NCBI RefSeq assembly: GCF_028769735.1
Contig: NC_088178.1
Span: forward strand, 2,732,001 to 2,796,000
Source: Zonotrichia leucophrys gambelii
Taxonomy: Eukaryota; Chordata; Aves; Passeriformes; Passerellidae
DNA length: 64,000 bases
Reading direction: 5' to 3'
Positions 11,394 through 24,600 of this stretch are shown here, one piece after another. The translations under genes were made by a program, and so were the position numbers. The notes under the pieces are model-generated. The model saw only the letters and a program-made list of their open reading frames with translations. It made no database searches and was not told where the DNA came from. The stretch's first letter is position 1. Each line of letters opens with the position of its first letter.

Positions 11394-11670
11394 AGAATAA
11401 TTTGTGTTGGAAGGGACTTTTCAAGGCCATCTTGTGCAGCCCCCAACACCTCCCACTAGATCAGGTTGTTCAGAGCCTCATCCAACCTGATCCTGAATAT
11501 TCCCAGGGATGGGGCTGCCACAGCTTCTCTGGACAACCTAAACCAGTGTTTTACCACCCTCTAGTGTAAAAAACGACTCCCTATCTCTGATCTGAATCGG
11601 TTTGAATGTCACTCTCTCTGCTCCCTGGAGAACCGGCAAACACTGGATAACTGCACTGTAACACAAGGTT
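11394..11670 (-). mobile_element. CR1 LINE fragment, reverse orientation
   Basis: The segment starts ACAGAATAATTTGTGTTGG and continues GGGACTTTTCAAGGCCATC. It then contains TTCCCAGGGATGGGG and a decayed ACCACCCTCT-type stretch, matching the reverse complement of CR1 3' ends. Confidence 0.8.
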
Positions 11671-12424
11671 TCTGCCTTGTCACCAGCTTGGAATACATCT
11701 GTAATACATGAGGTTTTTCTGGAGTTTTTTTTTTTTGGTTTTTTTTTTGTGACTTTTGCATTAAAACAACGACTTTTCAGAAGGTCCTGGAAGACCTCTG
11801 TAACAAGGTGGAGACCCAAGCTGAAGACCCAAGCTGAAGAGTGGATGTTTTCCATGGGAATAGCCAGGGGGTGAGGTGGTGGGAGCTATGGACGTGGCCT
11901 GGCATTCCTGGGGCACAGGGCTGTGTCACCTCAGCCCTGCTGGGGAGCAGGAGCTCAAACACCTGCCTGGAGCCATACAAATCCTCGAACTCTGCTGCTT
12001 TTTAGCCAGAACTCGACAGTGATAAATGACAGGGGAGCAGAGCAGCAGCTTGCTGACGCCCACTCATCCGTCAAAGCAAGATTAGTATGTGCCTATTTTG
12101 GTTTCCCCTTTAATCAAAAATCAATTAGACAATTTCCAAATGAATATTCAAGCCAAGGAGAGGGCTGTCAGGCAGACTGACAGCGCTCAGCATCACTTTG
12201 TGTTTTCCAGTTTAGAGTTATTCAGTGTATCAAAACTAAACAAGGGGATGAGGAAGGAAAAAACATTTCTTTCCCTGGAGATGTCACCTGAAACCCTGAT
12301 GGAGCTTATTCTCCACTCCAGATATTCCAAGCACCCTCCATGGAATGCCTGGTGTTTGGCTGCACAGTTGTTCTCCTTTTCCTGCTCCCTGCATTTGACT
12401 TGCAGCCCAAAAAGATTGGGGGTT

Positions 12425-12430
12425 TTTATT
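12425..12430 (-). terminator. Candidate RGSL1 polyadenylation signal
   Basis: The minus strand reads AATAAA here, about 255 bp beyond the proposed RGSL1 stop codon. It is a plausible signal, with no transcript evidence. Confidence 0.35.
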
Positions 12431-12684
12431 TCTGTTGCAGGGGGTGTGCCTGACTATTTTTAACTTGGCTATTGAAATAAATAGGAATTATGCAACAGCT
12501 CTTTGCACAGGAAGTCTCTGTGCTCACTTCCCTATTCACCAAAGAAAATTTCTAAAATCCCACTGGACAGTTTTGACTGATTTTGACAGGGGGAAAAAAA
12601 AAAAATTCCATTCCATTTCCCCAGCAGGCCTGCAGCACATACACCCTCAAAGCTGTGTGAAGGAGGGGGTCAACCTAAAAGATG

Positions 12685-15600
12685 TCAGCACTGGGTGTTT
12701 CTGCACTGGAAGAACAAACCTGGAGCATGTTGTGTAGTAGAGGCAATGACCTCCAGCTTCTTGGGGCCAGGGCTCTTGGCTGCTTTGGAGGGGCTTTTTG
12801 CAGGTGCAGAGGCTGGAACCTTGCCCTCCTTGCGGCCACGGGAGCTCCTGCCTCCCTTGGGCTCCTGAGAGCTCTTCTCCTGTTGGACCTTGGAGCTCCT
12901 CCCTCCCTTGGGCTCCTGAGAGCTCCTCTCCTGCTGCTGGGCCTTGGAGCTCCTGTCCTGCTGTTGGGCCTTGGAGCTCCTCTCCTGCTGCTGGGCCTTG
13001 GAGCTCCTGTCCTGCTGCTGGGCCTTGGAGCTCCTGCCTCCCTTGGGCTCCTGAGAGCTCCTGTCCCCCTCATCAGGGAACTCAGAGTTCTCCTCCTCCT
13101 CCTCCTCCTCCTCAGGGGTCCCAAACCTGCTGAGCCCTTGGTAGGCCTGAAAGGTCCTCATCACCTTCCAGGTGCAGAACCTGTGTGAGAAACAGCGGGG
13201 GCAGTGAAGCTCCAAGGAGACAATTCCAGCTGAGCTCCCGGGGAGGTTCTCGTCTGCATTTTCAGCTCACCCTTGGTCACCCTTTCCATGCCCAGAATTC
13301 TTCCCTGGGAGCATCCCTGATTCTTCTCCATGCCCAGAACTTCCCCTTGGGAGCATCCCTGGTCCCACTCCATGGCCAGAACTCCTCCCTGGGAGCCTCT
13401 CTGATCCCTTTCCATGCCCAGAACTCTTCCCTGGGAGCATCCCAAGTCCTTCTCCATGCCCAGAATTACTCCCTGGGAGTATCCCTGATTCTTCTCCATG
13501 CCCAGAACTCCTCCCTGAAAACCTCCCTGATCCCTCTCCATGGCCAAAACTCCTCCTTGGGAACCTCCCTGATCCCTCTCCATGGCCAGAACTCCTCCCT
13601 GGGAGCATCCCTGGTTCTTCTCCATGCCCAGAACTCTTCCTTGGGAGCCTCCCTGATCCCTCTCCATGCCCAGAACTCCTCCCTGGTCCCTTTCCATACC
13701 CAGAATACCTCCCTGGGAGCATCCCATGTCCCTCTCCATGCCCAGAACTCCTCCCTGGGAACCTCCCTGATGGCAGAGGAAGAAGTGGCTGGAGGTACAG
13801 GGTGGCATGCCCAGAGCCTCCTCCCCCTGGGCAGAGAGGGGATGGACAGGTACCTTCTCCAGAAGAACATCAGGATGGGGAAGAGGGTGACCTTGGCGTT
13901 GTGGTAGATGGCCCGGGTCAGCGGCCCCTTGGAGGATGAACGCCAGATGAAATCCCTCTCTTTCTGAGAGATGTTCACCTGGGCACAGAGGAGAGCAAAG
14001 CACTTTGCAGCACTCCTGATGTGATTTATTAAAAATATGGATATTGATCTAGTACCAATGTCCAATTGTGACAGAAAAAAACTCTCTAACAGTTTAAAGT
14101 TGGAAAGTGGATGTTTATTGTGGGATAGGTCCCAAATACACACCTCAATTTACAGGTGATTACAGAGTCCTTTTATCTATACAAGTATTGAATACCCAAA
14201 ATACAAATGCATGTTCATGACTTTGGTACATCCCATTCCCCACTCCATATGGTAATTAGTTCAAAAGCTATTAAGCATGAGTAGTTTGTTCCTTGAAATG
14301 AGTTGGTGGTCCCTTTCATGGGGAGGGATCCCAAAATGAGGAAGTAAATGAAGTCTTCCTCATTCTGACCTTTCCACCTTTTCAGTGCAAATATAACAAA
14401 TTAACCCTTGGTAGAACTCCTATTCCCCATCTTCAATTGGTTTCAGAACAGAGGAGGCCACAATTGTCTTATGTTCCTAAAAGCTATTTATCAGTTTCTA
14501 TATTCTTCATTATAAACCCAGCTAACCAAACATTATGCTGACAAGCAATCAGTTAACTACTCACTCTTAACTTCATCAAGACCTACCCATTGATTTTGAT
14601 TAACTCCAGTAAAGCTTATCTCTAATTAAAACCTCAGCTCCTATAAAATCCCTAAATTCTTTGAAGTTTATGTCTCGGATGGGGCCAGGTTTCTCTGCCT
14701 GACCCCACCTCAGCAGTCTCTAAGCACAGACCCAAATTCCATCCTGGAATGCCAGCACAAGGACATGATCCCACCTGGATTTCTGTGGGAACCATTGTGC
14801 CTTCCAAAGGGGAGATGGCAGAGCTACTGGGGTGGGTGCAGTGGGAGGGGATGGTGGTGACAGTGGCCTCTGAGGAGTGAAAGGATTGGATTGGGGATGT
14901 GCAGCCCCATCCTGGCACTCCAGGCCTGGCATTTCTCCAGCAGGTAATGCTGGAGAACCATCTCCATCTTCCCCCTCCTTATCCACATGCCTGTTTTCAA
15001 TTTATCAGGGCCTGCTGGAGGACTGCTTCCCACCCCTCCCAGCCCATGTGGAAGGCCCAAGCTCCAGAGCACGCCCCAAATCCCCCCCAGCAGATCCAGA
15101 CCCTCTTCCTCTTTCCCCACCACGGTTCCTAGCTGTGCTGCCATGGCCTTGAGCAATGAGCAGCCATCCTGGGCAGGTCCTGATGTCTCACCCTCAGCTT
15201 GGGGGGGATGTCAGAGTTCAGGAAAAGTTTGCTGATGATCTCAAGTTTCTTTTTGAGAAAGGAACTGTAGTTTCCTGACTCCGTGTTCTGGGGGTCTGCA
15301 TCTTCCATGCCATCAGCCAGCTTGGAAAACCTGCAAAGGCACGTGGGGTCTTGCTCTGAGACAAGAGCTGCTTAACTGCTAGGCTAGACACTTGTGTTCT
15401 TGCTTAATTTGGTGTGGGAAGTGGATTTGTAGAAAATTCTTAAATTCCTTTGGCTTTGCAAAAAATACTAAGTACTTTAGAGAAATAGAACTATGAAAGA
15501 TGCATTGTAGTGGGACCCACAAGGGGTAATTTTAGATGATTGGCTTTAAGGCATTTACAGCATGGTGTGGCTAAAGCTGATAGGCCAAGAAATTCTTATA

Positions 15601-18600
15601 GTTTATTGTAATTAACAAATAATTGGCTTCTGATTGTGATAGCATGAATTATAACATCTGTATGGTCTTCCCCTCACTTGAGACTGAAGATGTAATAACA
15701 GTTTTTAAAATGCCTCTCAGTTGCCCCATCTCTGGGTCAGAAAAGTGCCTAATCTGACAATTTGGTATTTGCTTGGCCAGGAAAAGCAATCCTCAACCCT
15801 CAATGCTCAATCCTCAAAGCAATCCCATGGAGCAGTGACACAGGAGGTATGGAAAGCCACCTCCCTCTTCTGCTGCCCTCGTGGTCACAGGGTTCACCTG
15901 GGGCAGGTGATGTTCTCCCTTTTTGGGAAAAGAGGAGGACTAAAAGATGGGGATTTGCCTGTTGTGGGGGTATTGGCTGCTTAGAGGTTTGCAGGGCCAT
16001 GGATTGGGGTGAGAGGTTTGTTGGGAACATGGACAAAGTCAAGGAAGAAATGCCGCCACAGCTGGGACATCCAGAATGGTGCAGCCAAATGCTGAATTGC
16101 TTGGGACTTCCAAAGCAAAAGGATTTCAAACAGGAACCCTGAGCCAGGGGATGACTGCAGGCTTTGGGGCTTTGGACGTCTCCATCAGAGATGGGTTTGG
16201 GCCAGAGCCAAGGCAGGCTGGTGCCAAGGCCAAGTTGGATGGAGCTCTGAGCAACCTTGTCCAGAGGGACACATCCCTGCCCAAGGCAGGGAGCTGGAAC
16301 GAGATGACCTTTAAGCTCCCTTCCAACCCAGACCATTCTGGGATTCTGTACCACCAGGTGCCCAAGCACCTAGAAGAAGGTGGAAGCAGAACTTACCTGT
16401 CCATCTCCAGGTAAAAGCGGAGGTCATCCACAAGGAAGTTGACGATGATGATCTGTTTGTCCAACATGCGGCGTTTGATCAGCGTCACCTGCTGCTGCTG
16501 GCCCTTGCCTTTGCCCTTGCCCTTGCGGGGGCTCTTGGCAGGACTCTTGGCAGGACCTTTGGTCTTCTTCTCCTTGACAGGCAAGTCTGAGGCAGGGGAA
16601 GAGATGCTGTGTGCTGCTGCCCAGCACTGGGTTTGCTCCTTCACCCTATCTGGGCTTCCCTTAGCTGCATGCAATTTCCTGCGGCCCTTTCTACCCCTGT
16701 GAGCTACACCTTCCCTCTGGCCTGGTGATCTCCTTCCCTCCTCCTCTTTGCATCCACAGAGTGTTTATGTTCACTGTTTCCATAGGGAATGGCCTGTTGG
16801 TAAAGCCTGCTGCTCTGTCTAGCTGTTAGCCCTGACAGAGCCCACAAGCAGATAATGAGTGAGGATGAAAGGGAAAAAATCTGTTTCCCCCATATACAAA
16901 ATTCTCTTATGGGGTTTCTGTGTGTTTAGTAGATTACTTTTCTAGTTGCTTTTCCTGCCTCCTCTCAAACCTGTGCATAAACTTTCTGTTCAGGCCAGCT
17001 CCCTGTTACCCAGAAAACAATTTCCTTTTGTTTGTTTTTCTGGCCTGTCTCACCTTAGCTCCATTTACTGTTTCCTGGTTTGGGTTGTTTTTGGCTTTTT
17101 TTTTCAGGCAGGGATGCAAACTTGCATATACAACATTGCTTGAGAGAGATGCAACAGCATAACAGGGCACTAAGTGACGGTGGTGGGAGGTAAGGAACAG
17201 GTTTTCTCCAATTTCTTCTCTACCTAAACCCAGGGGAGGGAGGAGCAGGGGTGGAGGGACACCGGACATACTTTCCCTCTTGTTTCTTCGCTCCTGACGG
17301 AGAAAATCCTGAAACTCTGCGCAGCGTGTTTGATTCTTCATGTCCCTCCTGAACTTGCAGAAGCTCCTGACAAGCTCCCGGATGGCAGCCCAGGCCCATG
17401 CCTGTGGGGACACAGCACAGGTGGCATCAGCCAGTGTCACCGTCATATTTTCTGGAAAAATCCCCTTTGCCCAGGATTTCTTCTCCTGGGAAGCTGAGAA
17501 GCCTCAGAGAAAAATGAAAACAATAATTATCTGATTCGCTTCTCCTGTGTTTTGCTGCTTTGGAATGTGGTTTGGACATTGTTTACCAACCGGTCATAGT
17601 TTGACTGGTTTCATGGGAATTGTTTTAACTTAATGACAAATCACAGCCAGCTGTGTCAAGGCTCTGCAGAGAGTCACAAGTTTTCCATTAGTATCTTGTT
17701 AAGCCTTCTGTCTGTATCCTTTCTCTATTCTTTAGTATAGTTTTAGTATAGAATCTTTAATATAATAAATATAATAAATACAATACAATAATAAATTAGC
17801 CTTCTAAGAATATGGAGTCAAATTTAAGGATGGCCAGTTGGACAGGAGCCAAAAAGTCCCACCTGAGCAATTTACTAGAAAAAGAAGAGAACAAAGAAGC
17901 CAATGGCTTTTGTGGGGTGTTTTACCAGGAGCAAAAACCTCTGGAATCTGGCTCGCTTTTTCTCTGTAAAAAGTCTTGTTATTTTACCTTTTTAAATTTT
18001 TTTTTGTTGTTGTTTCCAACACTACCACAGAAGCCATCCTGCTGATTTTACACCTCAAAAGGTAGCTGAGCTATCTTGGGTGGGAAATAGATCTCCAAGA
18101 GCTCATGAGACCTGGCTCAAGGAGAGCCCTATTTCAGGGACCCTTTCCCTGCTGCCTTTCTGCAGCTCTCCAAGTCTGATCCCCTCACCCCATTTATGTG
18201 GCAACCCTTGTCTCCCAGCACCTCCTCTCTGCCTTGCCTGGCAAACACCCTCAGCCTGGAGCACTCAGGAATGTCTTTCCTCACCATCCTCGGTGTCTTG
18301 AGGTCCCCTGTCCCATCCTGCACAAACCGAGGACGCCTCGACCTGGGCTTTTTGTTCCAGGGCAACAAATCCTGCTGCTGCTCCTGCTGCTGATCCTTCC
18401 TCCTCTGCTTCTGTTTTTTCTCCTTCTCTGTCTTTTTCTCCTTCTCTGTCCTTTTCTCCTTCTCTGTCCTTCTCTCCTTCCCTGTCTTTTCCTGCTTCTC
18501 TGTCTTTTTCTGCTTCCCTGACTTTTTCTCCTTCTCCATCTGTTTCTGCTTCTTCTTCTTCTGATAGTAGGGTCCTTCCTTCTCTTCTTCATCCTCATCC

Positions 18601-21600
18601 GTATCTTCCTCATCCTCCTCATACTCCTCACCCTCCTCCTCCAGCCTGCCAGATGGGAGAGCAGAGAGAGCATCAAGGGCAGCCAGAGGCATGAGGAGGG
18701 CACTGGTTTGATGGAAGGGGGGCTAAGGTGGGGAGCAGCTGATAGGGGATGGCCATGGGGTTGGGGTCCCACTGGATTTCTGGTCCTGGAGGAGGTTGGA
18801 CAATGGTAGAGGGCACTAGGTACCCTCCCCTGCACTCTCTTCTTGCACGTGGGAGTGTCTGTCCTGTTTATCTGCAGTGTTTCCTCCTCCAGTCCAGCAG
18901 CCTGCAGGCCCAGGAATGATTTGGTAGGTTTGGGGTGAGGGTCTGGAATACCAATGCTGATGGGCCATAGAAAAATTAATTTATAGCAGTTGTTGTCTGG
19001 CCCCTTGGGGTGGGATGGATGTTGGGCAGGGTGCATTTGCATAACAGGGCTGAAGAAATCAGCTCAGCCCAGGTGCTCAGCATCATTTTTCCATTTGCTT
19101 TATATCCCAGTGCTGGAGTAGTCCCAGGAGGTGAAATGCGAGTACGAGATTTAAGTATGATTTAAGTATGGCCTCAGTGTGGTTTTAAGTGATTTTTCTG
19201 GGAATCTAAGCACTGCTCAGGTGGCATTCTGGGGGTTGATTGAGGATGAAGGGCACAAGATTTGCACAAGGTGTGAAGAGTAAATCTGAGCTGGGGGTGG
19301 GCAGTGTTAATTTTTCTCCTTTCCTTGCTAATTCTGCAGTTTAAACCCACAGGCCACCCTACATCTAAGAGATTCAAATGAGCAAACAGAGAGCACTGGC
19401 ACTACAGGGGAGCACTGGGAAACACCTGAAAGAGTGGGAGGAGCAAAGCTGTGTGCTGAGAGGTGCCAGACCTGCGTTTTCTAGCTTCCCTCTTCCTTGC
19501 AGCAGCAGCAGCATTCTCTCGAGCAATCCTCTCAGATGCAACAGCTGTGGGGACAGAAACAGGGCTGGCCTCTTCCCCAGGGGACAGCCAGAGGTGACAC
19601 CTGGACCCTGGAGCCTCCACGGGGTGTCTCTGTGGTGACTCTGGCCCAGGAGACACCAAGGGAGCTCTTCACTACTGGGATACTGGGACACAAGACAGAT
19701 GATGGACTTTGGACCTGGTTAGCTTAAGAGATTTGATAACAGGATGCCTTGGCAAGAGCAAACAGAACTTTGAGGATTAAATCAAGATTGCGGGAAGATT
19801 CAATCAGACGAGTTTACTGGAAAAAGAAAATTACATCAGACTTCTGCAGGCAAGAGAGGTTTAAAATGTGTAAGTTTGTTTATATGATTTTTAACCCAAT
19901 CATTGCAGTAAAACATTATAAGCCTTCCTAAAACAGTGTATAAGCATTTGTAGTCGACAATAAAATTGGATTCTTTGATCACTTTACAGTCTCCCCATCT
20001 CTCACATCATCACTGATGCTTCACCTCTCATGGTCTGACCTCCTCAGCATCTGCTTCAGAGAAATCCCCCAGTGCCACCCTCCCTGGCTGGGTTAATGCC
20101 CCAGAGCACAGCCTGTGGTGGCTGGAGAGGCCTTTCCTTCTGGAGGAGTTCCCCAAGAGTGCTGGATATGTGGGAGCCCACGTGGACTCACCGAGTGCTG
20201 CCTTCGTGAGCTGCAGGAGCTCCTCTTCCCTGCTGGGGCTGCTCACAGCCAGCTCATCTGCTATCATCCTCTGGGATTCTGCAGCAGAGAGAGGAGAGGG
20301 GACACACCCCATGTCCATTACCACTGCTTACAACAGCCCTTCAGCACTGGCTCTGAGGGCTGGGTTTTGTCACTTTTCCTGTCCCCTTGTGTGTCCTGCT
20401 CAATGATCTACCTGTAACACTGCATTTCTTGGGTAAAACTGAGGGCTCACAGGCTACAGGGATGATACAGGTGACTGCTGCACCCTCAGTGCAGCTCAGA
20501 AAATTGGTGTCATTCCCAAAGGATTGCATGACAGCACAAAACTGAAGGGTTACACCAGTGGCACCAGCATGGGCAGTCCCAGCATCCTCAGAAGGCCAAA
20601 ATGTGGAGCTAAGGTGACAGGAGCCACTGCTGGCTTTGGGCTTCAGCCACTTTGCTGCAGCTTTCATTTGCTCTGGTGATCCAGGACAATACAGGGATTT
20701 GGCATTTGGTGCCCCTGGTACTGGCAGGAGGGAATCTGGCCCTTGTCTAAAATCCCAGTGGACAGTTTTGACTGATTTTGACAGGAAATAAAAAGCTGCC
20801 AAAGCTTTAATTACAAATGAAGGCTCCCAGACCCACTGTACCAACCCACCCCATGATGTCCATCACCTGTTTAGGGCTACCACCAGAGCATAAAACATGT
20901 TTCACTGGCTTTAGCCAACATGAACCCCGCCAGGGATGGAGAGCCCCCTCTTACCATGGCTGCCCAGGAGCAGCTCCATCTCTGCCTGGATGGAGCCCCC
21001 TTTCTGCAGGTCCCGAGCAGCAAGCAATTGCCAGTGCTTGGAGGAGACCTCCTCCAAGCTCCTCGTGCCATGCAGGGCCTGGCTCAGCTGCAGGGCCTGG
21101 TTCATCCTCTGGGACAGGTGGAAATGTCCCCATCTGCCAGCAGCACGGCCTGGCACCTTGGCCATGGGGACTTCCATGCCTGGAGCCTGTGGTGAGAACA
21201 GGGCAGGGTGACGGCACAGAGCACCTTGCCCATCTCCATCACTGGGCCCAGAATGCCTCAGGTTTGAACTTTTGTGCTTTTCAGATTCTGTGCTGCTTTA
21301 GTGTGTGGGTCTGGGCTTCATATGAGCTCTCTGCACAGAATAGGGAGACAAAACAATTCCTGCTCCAGCTGGGCACCAAGGACAAAGGATGCAAATCTCA
21401 GCCCAAGAGCACAAACAACGTGGGCTGAAGAGAGAAAAACAAGCAGGATGGGACTGCATGGGCTAAAGCTGTAACTGGACAATTAACTCCAATGTGCAAA
21501 TGGAGCAGAACTTATAAAAGTGAGAGACCTCATGACCAGTTGTCCATTTTGTGACCATTTTGGTTCATCTTGGGTGCAGCCCTGGCTGGGCTCTTGTGCT

Positions 21601-24600
21601 GCCCAAGGTGGATTCATTGAGGCCTTTAATAAATCCCTGCTTTATTCTTTAGCTCTGTCCAATGTCTGTTCCAGCTCAGCCTTCACAAGGCATCACCCAC
21701 ATGTTTTACTGCACCTCAGACTCCAGACCTGCCTGGTTTAGACCTCTGCTCGAGCTTTAAGCAGTCTGGAAGGAATCTGTGAGAGCACAAAGCTCAGCTT
21801 AAGCTGGCTGGGGCGTACAGGCAGCCTGAGGTAGGCCAGACACGGCCTTGCAGCTTTCCTGAAGGGCTCAACTTCCCCTCAGGAGTGCTGGAAACAACCC
21901 TGAAGGTGTCCCCTGCAGCCTGGCAGCCTCGTGTGCTGTTTTCTTGGCTGTTGTCACCAGTTGGTGCCCTGGGAGTGCCTCCCTCCTTCCCCCAAACCTT
22001 CCTGCAGGCTTCGCCTCTCCCCAAAGACAAACAGTTTGCACAGCTCGCCAAGCCTAAGGGGCAGAGTGGCTGATTTCTGGCTGGGAGCTGAGAGCAGGCA
22101 CCAAAAATAACCCTGCTAAGCTGGCAGCAGCTCCCCTGACAGTGGAGCAGCAGTGCCAGGGGGAGTTTGGCTCAGGGGATGGTGCCCACAGAGAGCAGAG
22201 CCCGACCCTGCTGAAGTGCTAATTGCTCTCCCAGAGCAGCTCCAGCCTCACAGGGGAGATTTCCTCCACAAGAGGTGCTTAAAAAACCTGGGTAGATAAT
22301 TAACTCCCCACTAAGAGCAGCTGGGAGCTGCCAGCTGACTTTGCTGACTTTTCCAAAATGCTCAGCTCTCCCTGGCTGAGGCTCTGGGAGCCAGGTCTTT
22401 GAGGACACCAAGCCCTGGCAGCCTCTCCTTAACATGCCCAGGGATCAGCTGCTGATTTTACATTTCATTTTGGGAAAATGTTGGTTTGAAGAACACCACC
22501 TGCAGTGAGAAGAATTGCCTGCACAGGTACCAGTGCAGGTGGGATGCTCAGGGGGTTCTGCCTGCAAGGAGGTTTCTGCGTGTAATGCTGGAATTTGGAG
22601 AGGTTTTATGGGATTTCTAATGCCAGGAGGAATAATAGTCTGGGAAGAGGGCTTGTGTGATTCTGATTTTGTATATCATCCTTTTTGGTGGAAAAAAAGG
22701 AAGTGGAAAATTTGAGGGTGGTTGAGTCATAGGCTAAAAGGCTGCATGGCCTCTTCCCCCCTGTGCTGACCAGGCACTGGTGCTGGGGCAGGGTCATCTC
22801 ATGTGTGTCATGCACATGAGTCACATTAATAGCAGGAATAATTACACATTAATAGTGTGGGCAAGGAAAAAAAGGGCAGATCAATTCCCAGAAATGCTGG
22901 GCTCACCCATGCCTACACTAAAAGCCTGCAATTACATTTCTCCCAGCTTTTAGGCAGGGTCACAGCTTGTCCCAGGGGAGCTGTCACAGGTTGTGCCTGC
23001 AGTGCTGCCGAAGGGGATGCTGTGCTGGAAGAGCTGAGGATCATTGCTCCAGGCAGCTGGAGCAGGGTAGGATCTGCTGTGTCACCCTATGGCAGCACTG
23101 GCTGGGGAGACTGTGGGATGCCAGACCACTGCAGCTAATGCTGGGCTTCTCCTCCCTCTGTCCCTCACTCCCTCTCCACCTTTTCACATCCCCAATGGAG
23201 CCTGCACACCTCCCAGGGTGCCCCTGTGCATCCCCCTTACCATAAACTGGAGGAATGTCCTGTCGTCAGCAGCCAGAAATTCCTCATAGAGGCCACAGAG
23301 CACCTGAGGAGGAGCAAAGGGGGATTGTCCTCAGGCAGGGTGACAGTGCTGGTGCCACGGGTGGGTCACACCTTGCTGACATGCCCAGGACACGCCTGCA
23401 CATCCAGCTTGGTCCATGGGGCTGCCCAGAAGGGCTGGAGTTCTAAATGGGTTTTACTGGGGTTGTGCTGGAACCATGATGGGTGCAGAAGGATGGTCCT
23501 GGAATGTGCACCTAGCCAGGGTCACCAGAGATGTTCAGTGACTGCTCAGCCCAACCAGTGAGGAAGCTCCTTTCCACTGGCCTGGTCCACTGCAAGGTGA
23601 CTGCAGGTTCTTCCCTTTCCTAATCCCTTTTCCTCTTCATTTTCCAAATGCTTCACTTCCTAAACACCCCCAGAGCCCTCACACCACCATGGGGGTGCCA
23701 ATGCCAGCCGTACCTCCCAGCCTGACCCTGTGTACCTTGCAAATCTCCTTCTGGGCTCTGAATATCCAGGGGGAGAATTCTCCATATGTCAGACGGTTCC
23801 ACAAACTCACGAGGGTCCTGGTCTCCAAGGGCAGCTTCTCAATGCTGCTGTCCTCCAGGTAGGTCTTGCAGATCTTCTCCCCAATCAGATGGCGCAGGGA
23901 GAAGCTGTTTTCTCTGCCGGAGTCCAGAACCACGGGCAGAAACTCCTCCAGGTCGTGCCACAGGTCCAGGAGAAGAGTCTCCATGGGTCTGTTCTGATGC
24001 TGCAGGAAATCTCTGAAGGGTCTTCCAGCACAAGCCTCAGCACTCAGGGCCCAGGGAAGGAAATCCAGGGTCTTGATTGGCTTTTTCAGGGATGGCAGCC
24101 GGGCAAGGGATGCAGAGGGAAGCAGGTCAGGGAGCATTTTCACCTTACAGAGGTTTTGTAGATCCTGCTTTGCACTGGACTGAGGTCTGCCAGGAAATGC
24201 TGCTCTTCCTCTGCCTCCAAAGGCAGGATGCTGTGACTGCTGGGGAGTTGATCCCACAGCATTCTTATCCAGCCACAATTCCTCCCTGCTCCCAGCTGGC
24301 CCTGGCTGCTTCTCTGCTTTCACCTGAAAAGTGGCCATTTTCAATTCTTGGCTGTCTCTCCCTTCCTTGACCATAGCCCAGACCTCTGCTTTGGCCTTCT
24401 GGCTGCAGTAGGGCCCTGGCACACCCTGGCTCCTTTTGATGTGCATGGTGGGGACGGGCTCTGCAAGGCCTGGGGGCTGCCAGCCAGCCTGTGACAAACG
24501 TTTCTGACATTCCTGCAGCAAAGGCCAGCACAATTCCTCTTCCTCCATCCCCATCTTGCAGTGCTCGAGGAATTTAGGGAGCCAGTAACTCTGAATCATG

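Noticed and set aside
13161..14003. 280-codon minus-strand frame across the second 42-bp array
   Set aside because: It runs out of frame through a real RGSL1 exon (13854-13978) and then through the intronic minisatellite. The RGSL1 exon uses a different frame with proper splice sites.
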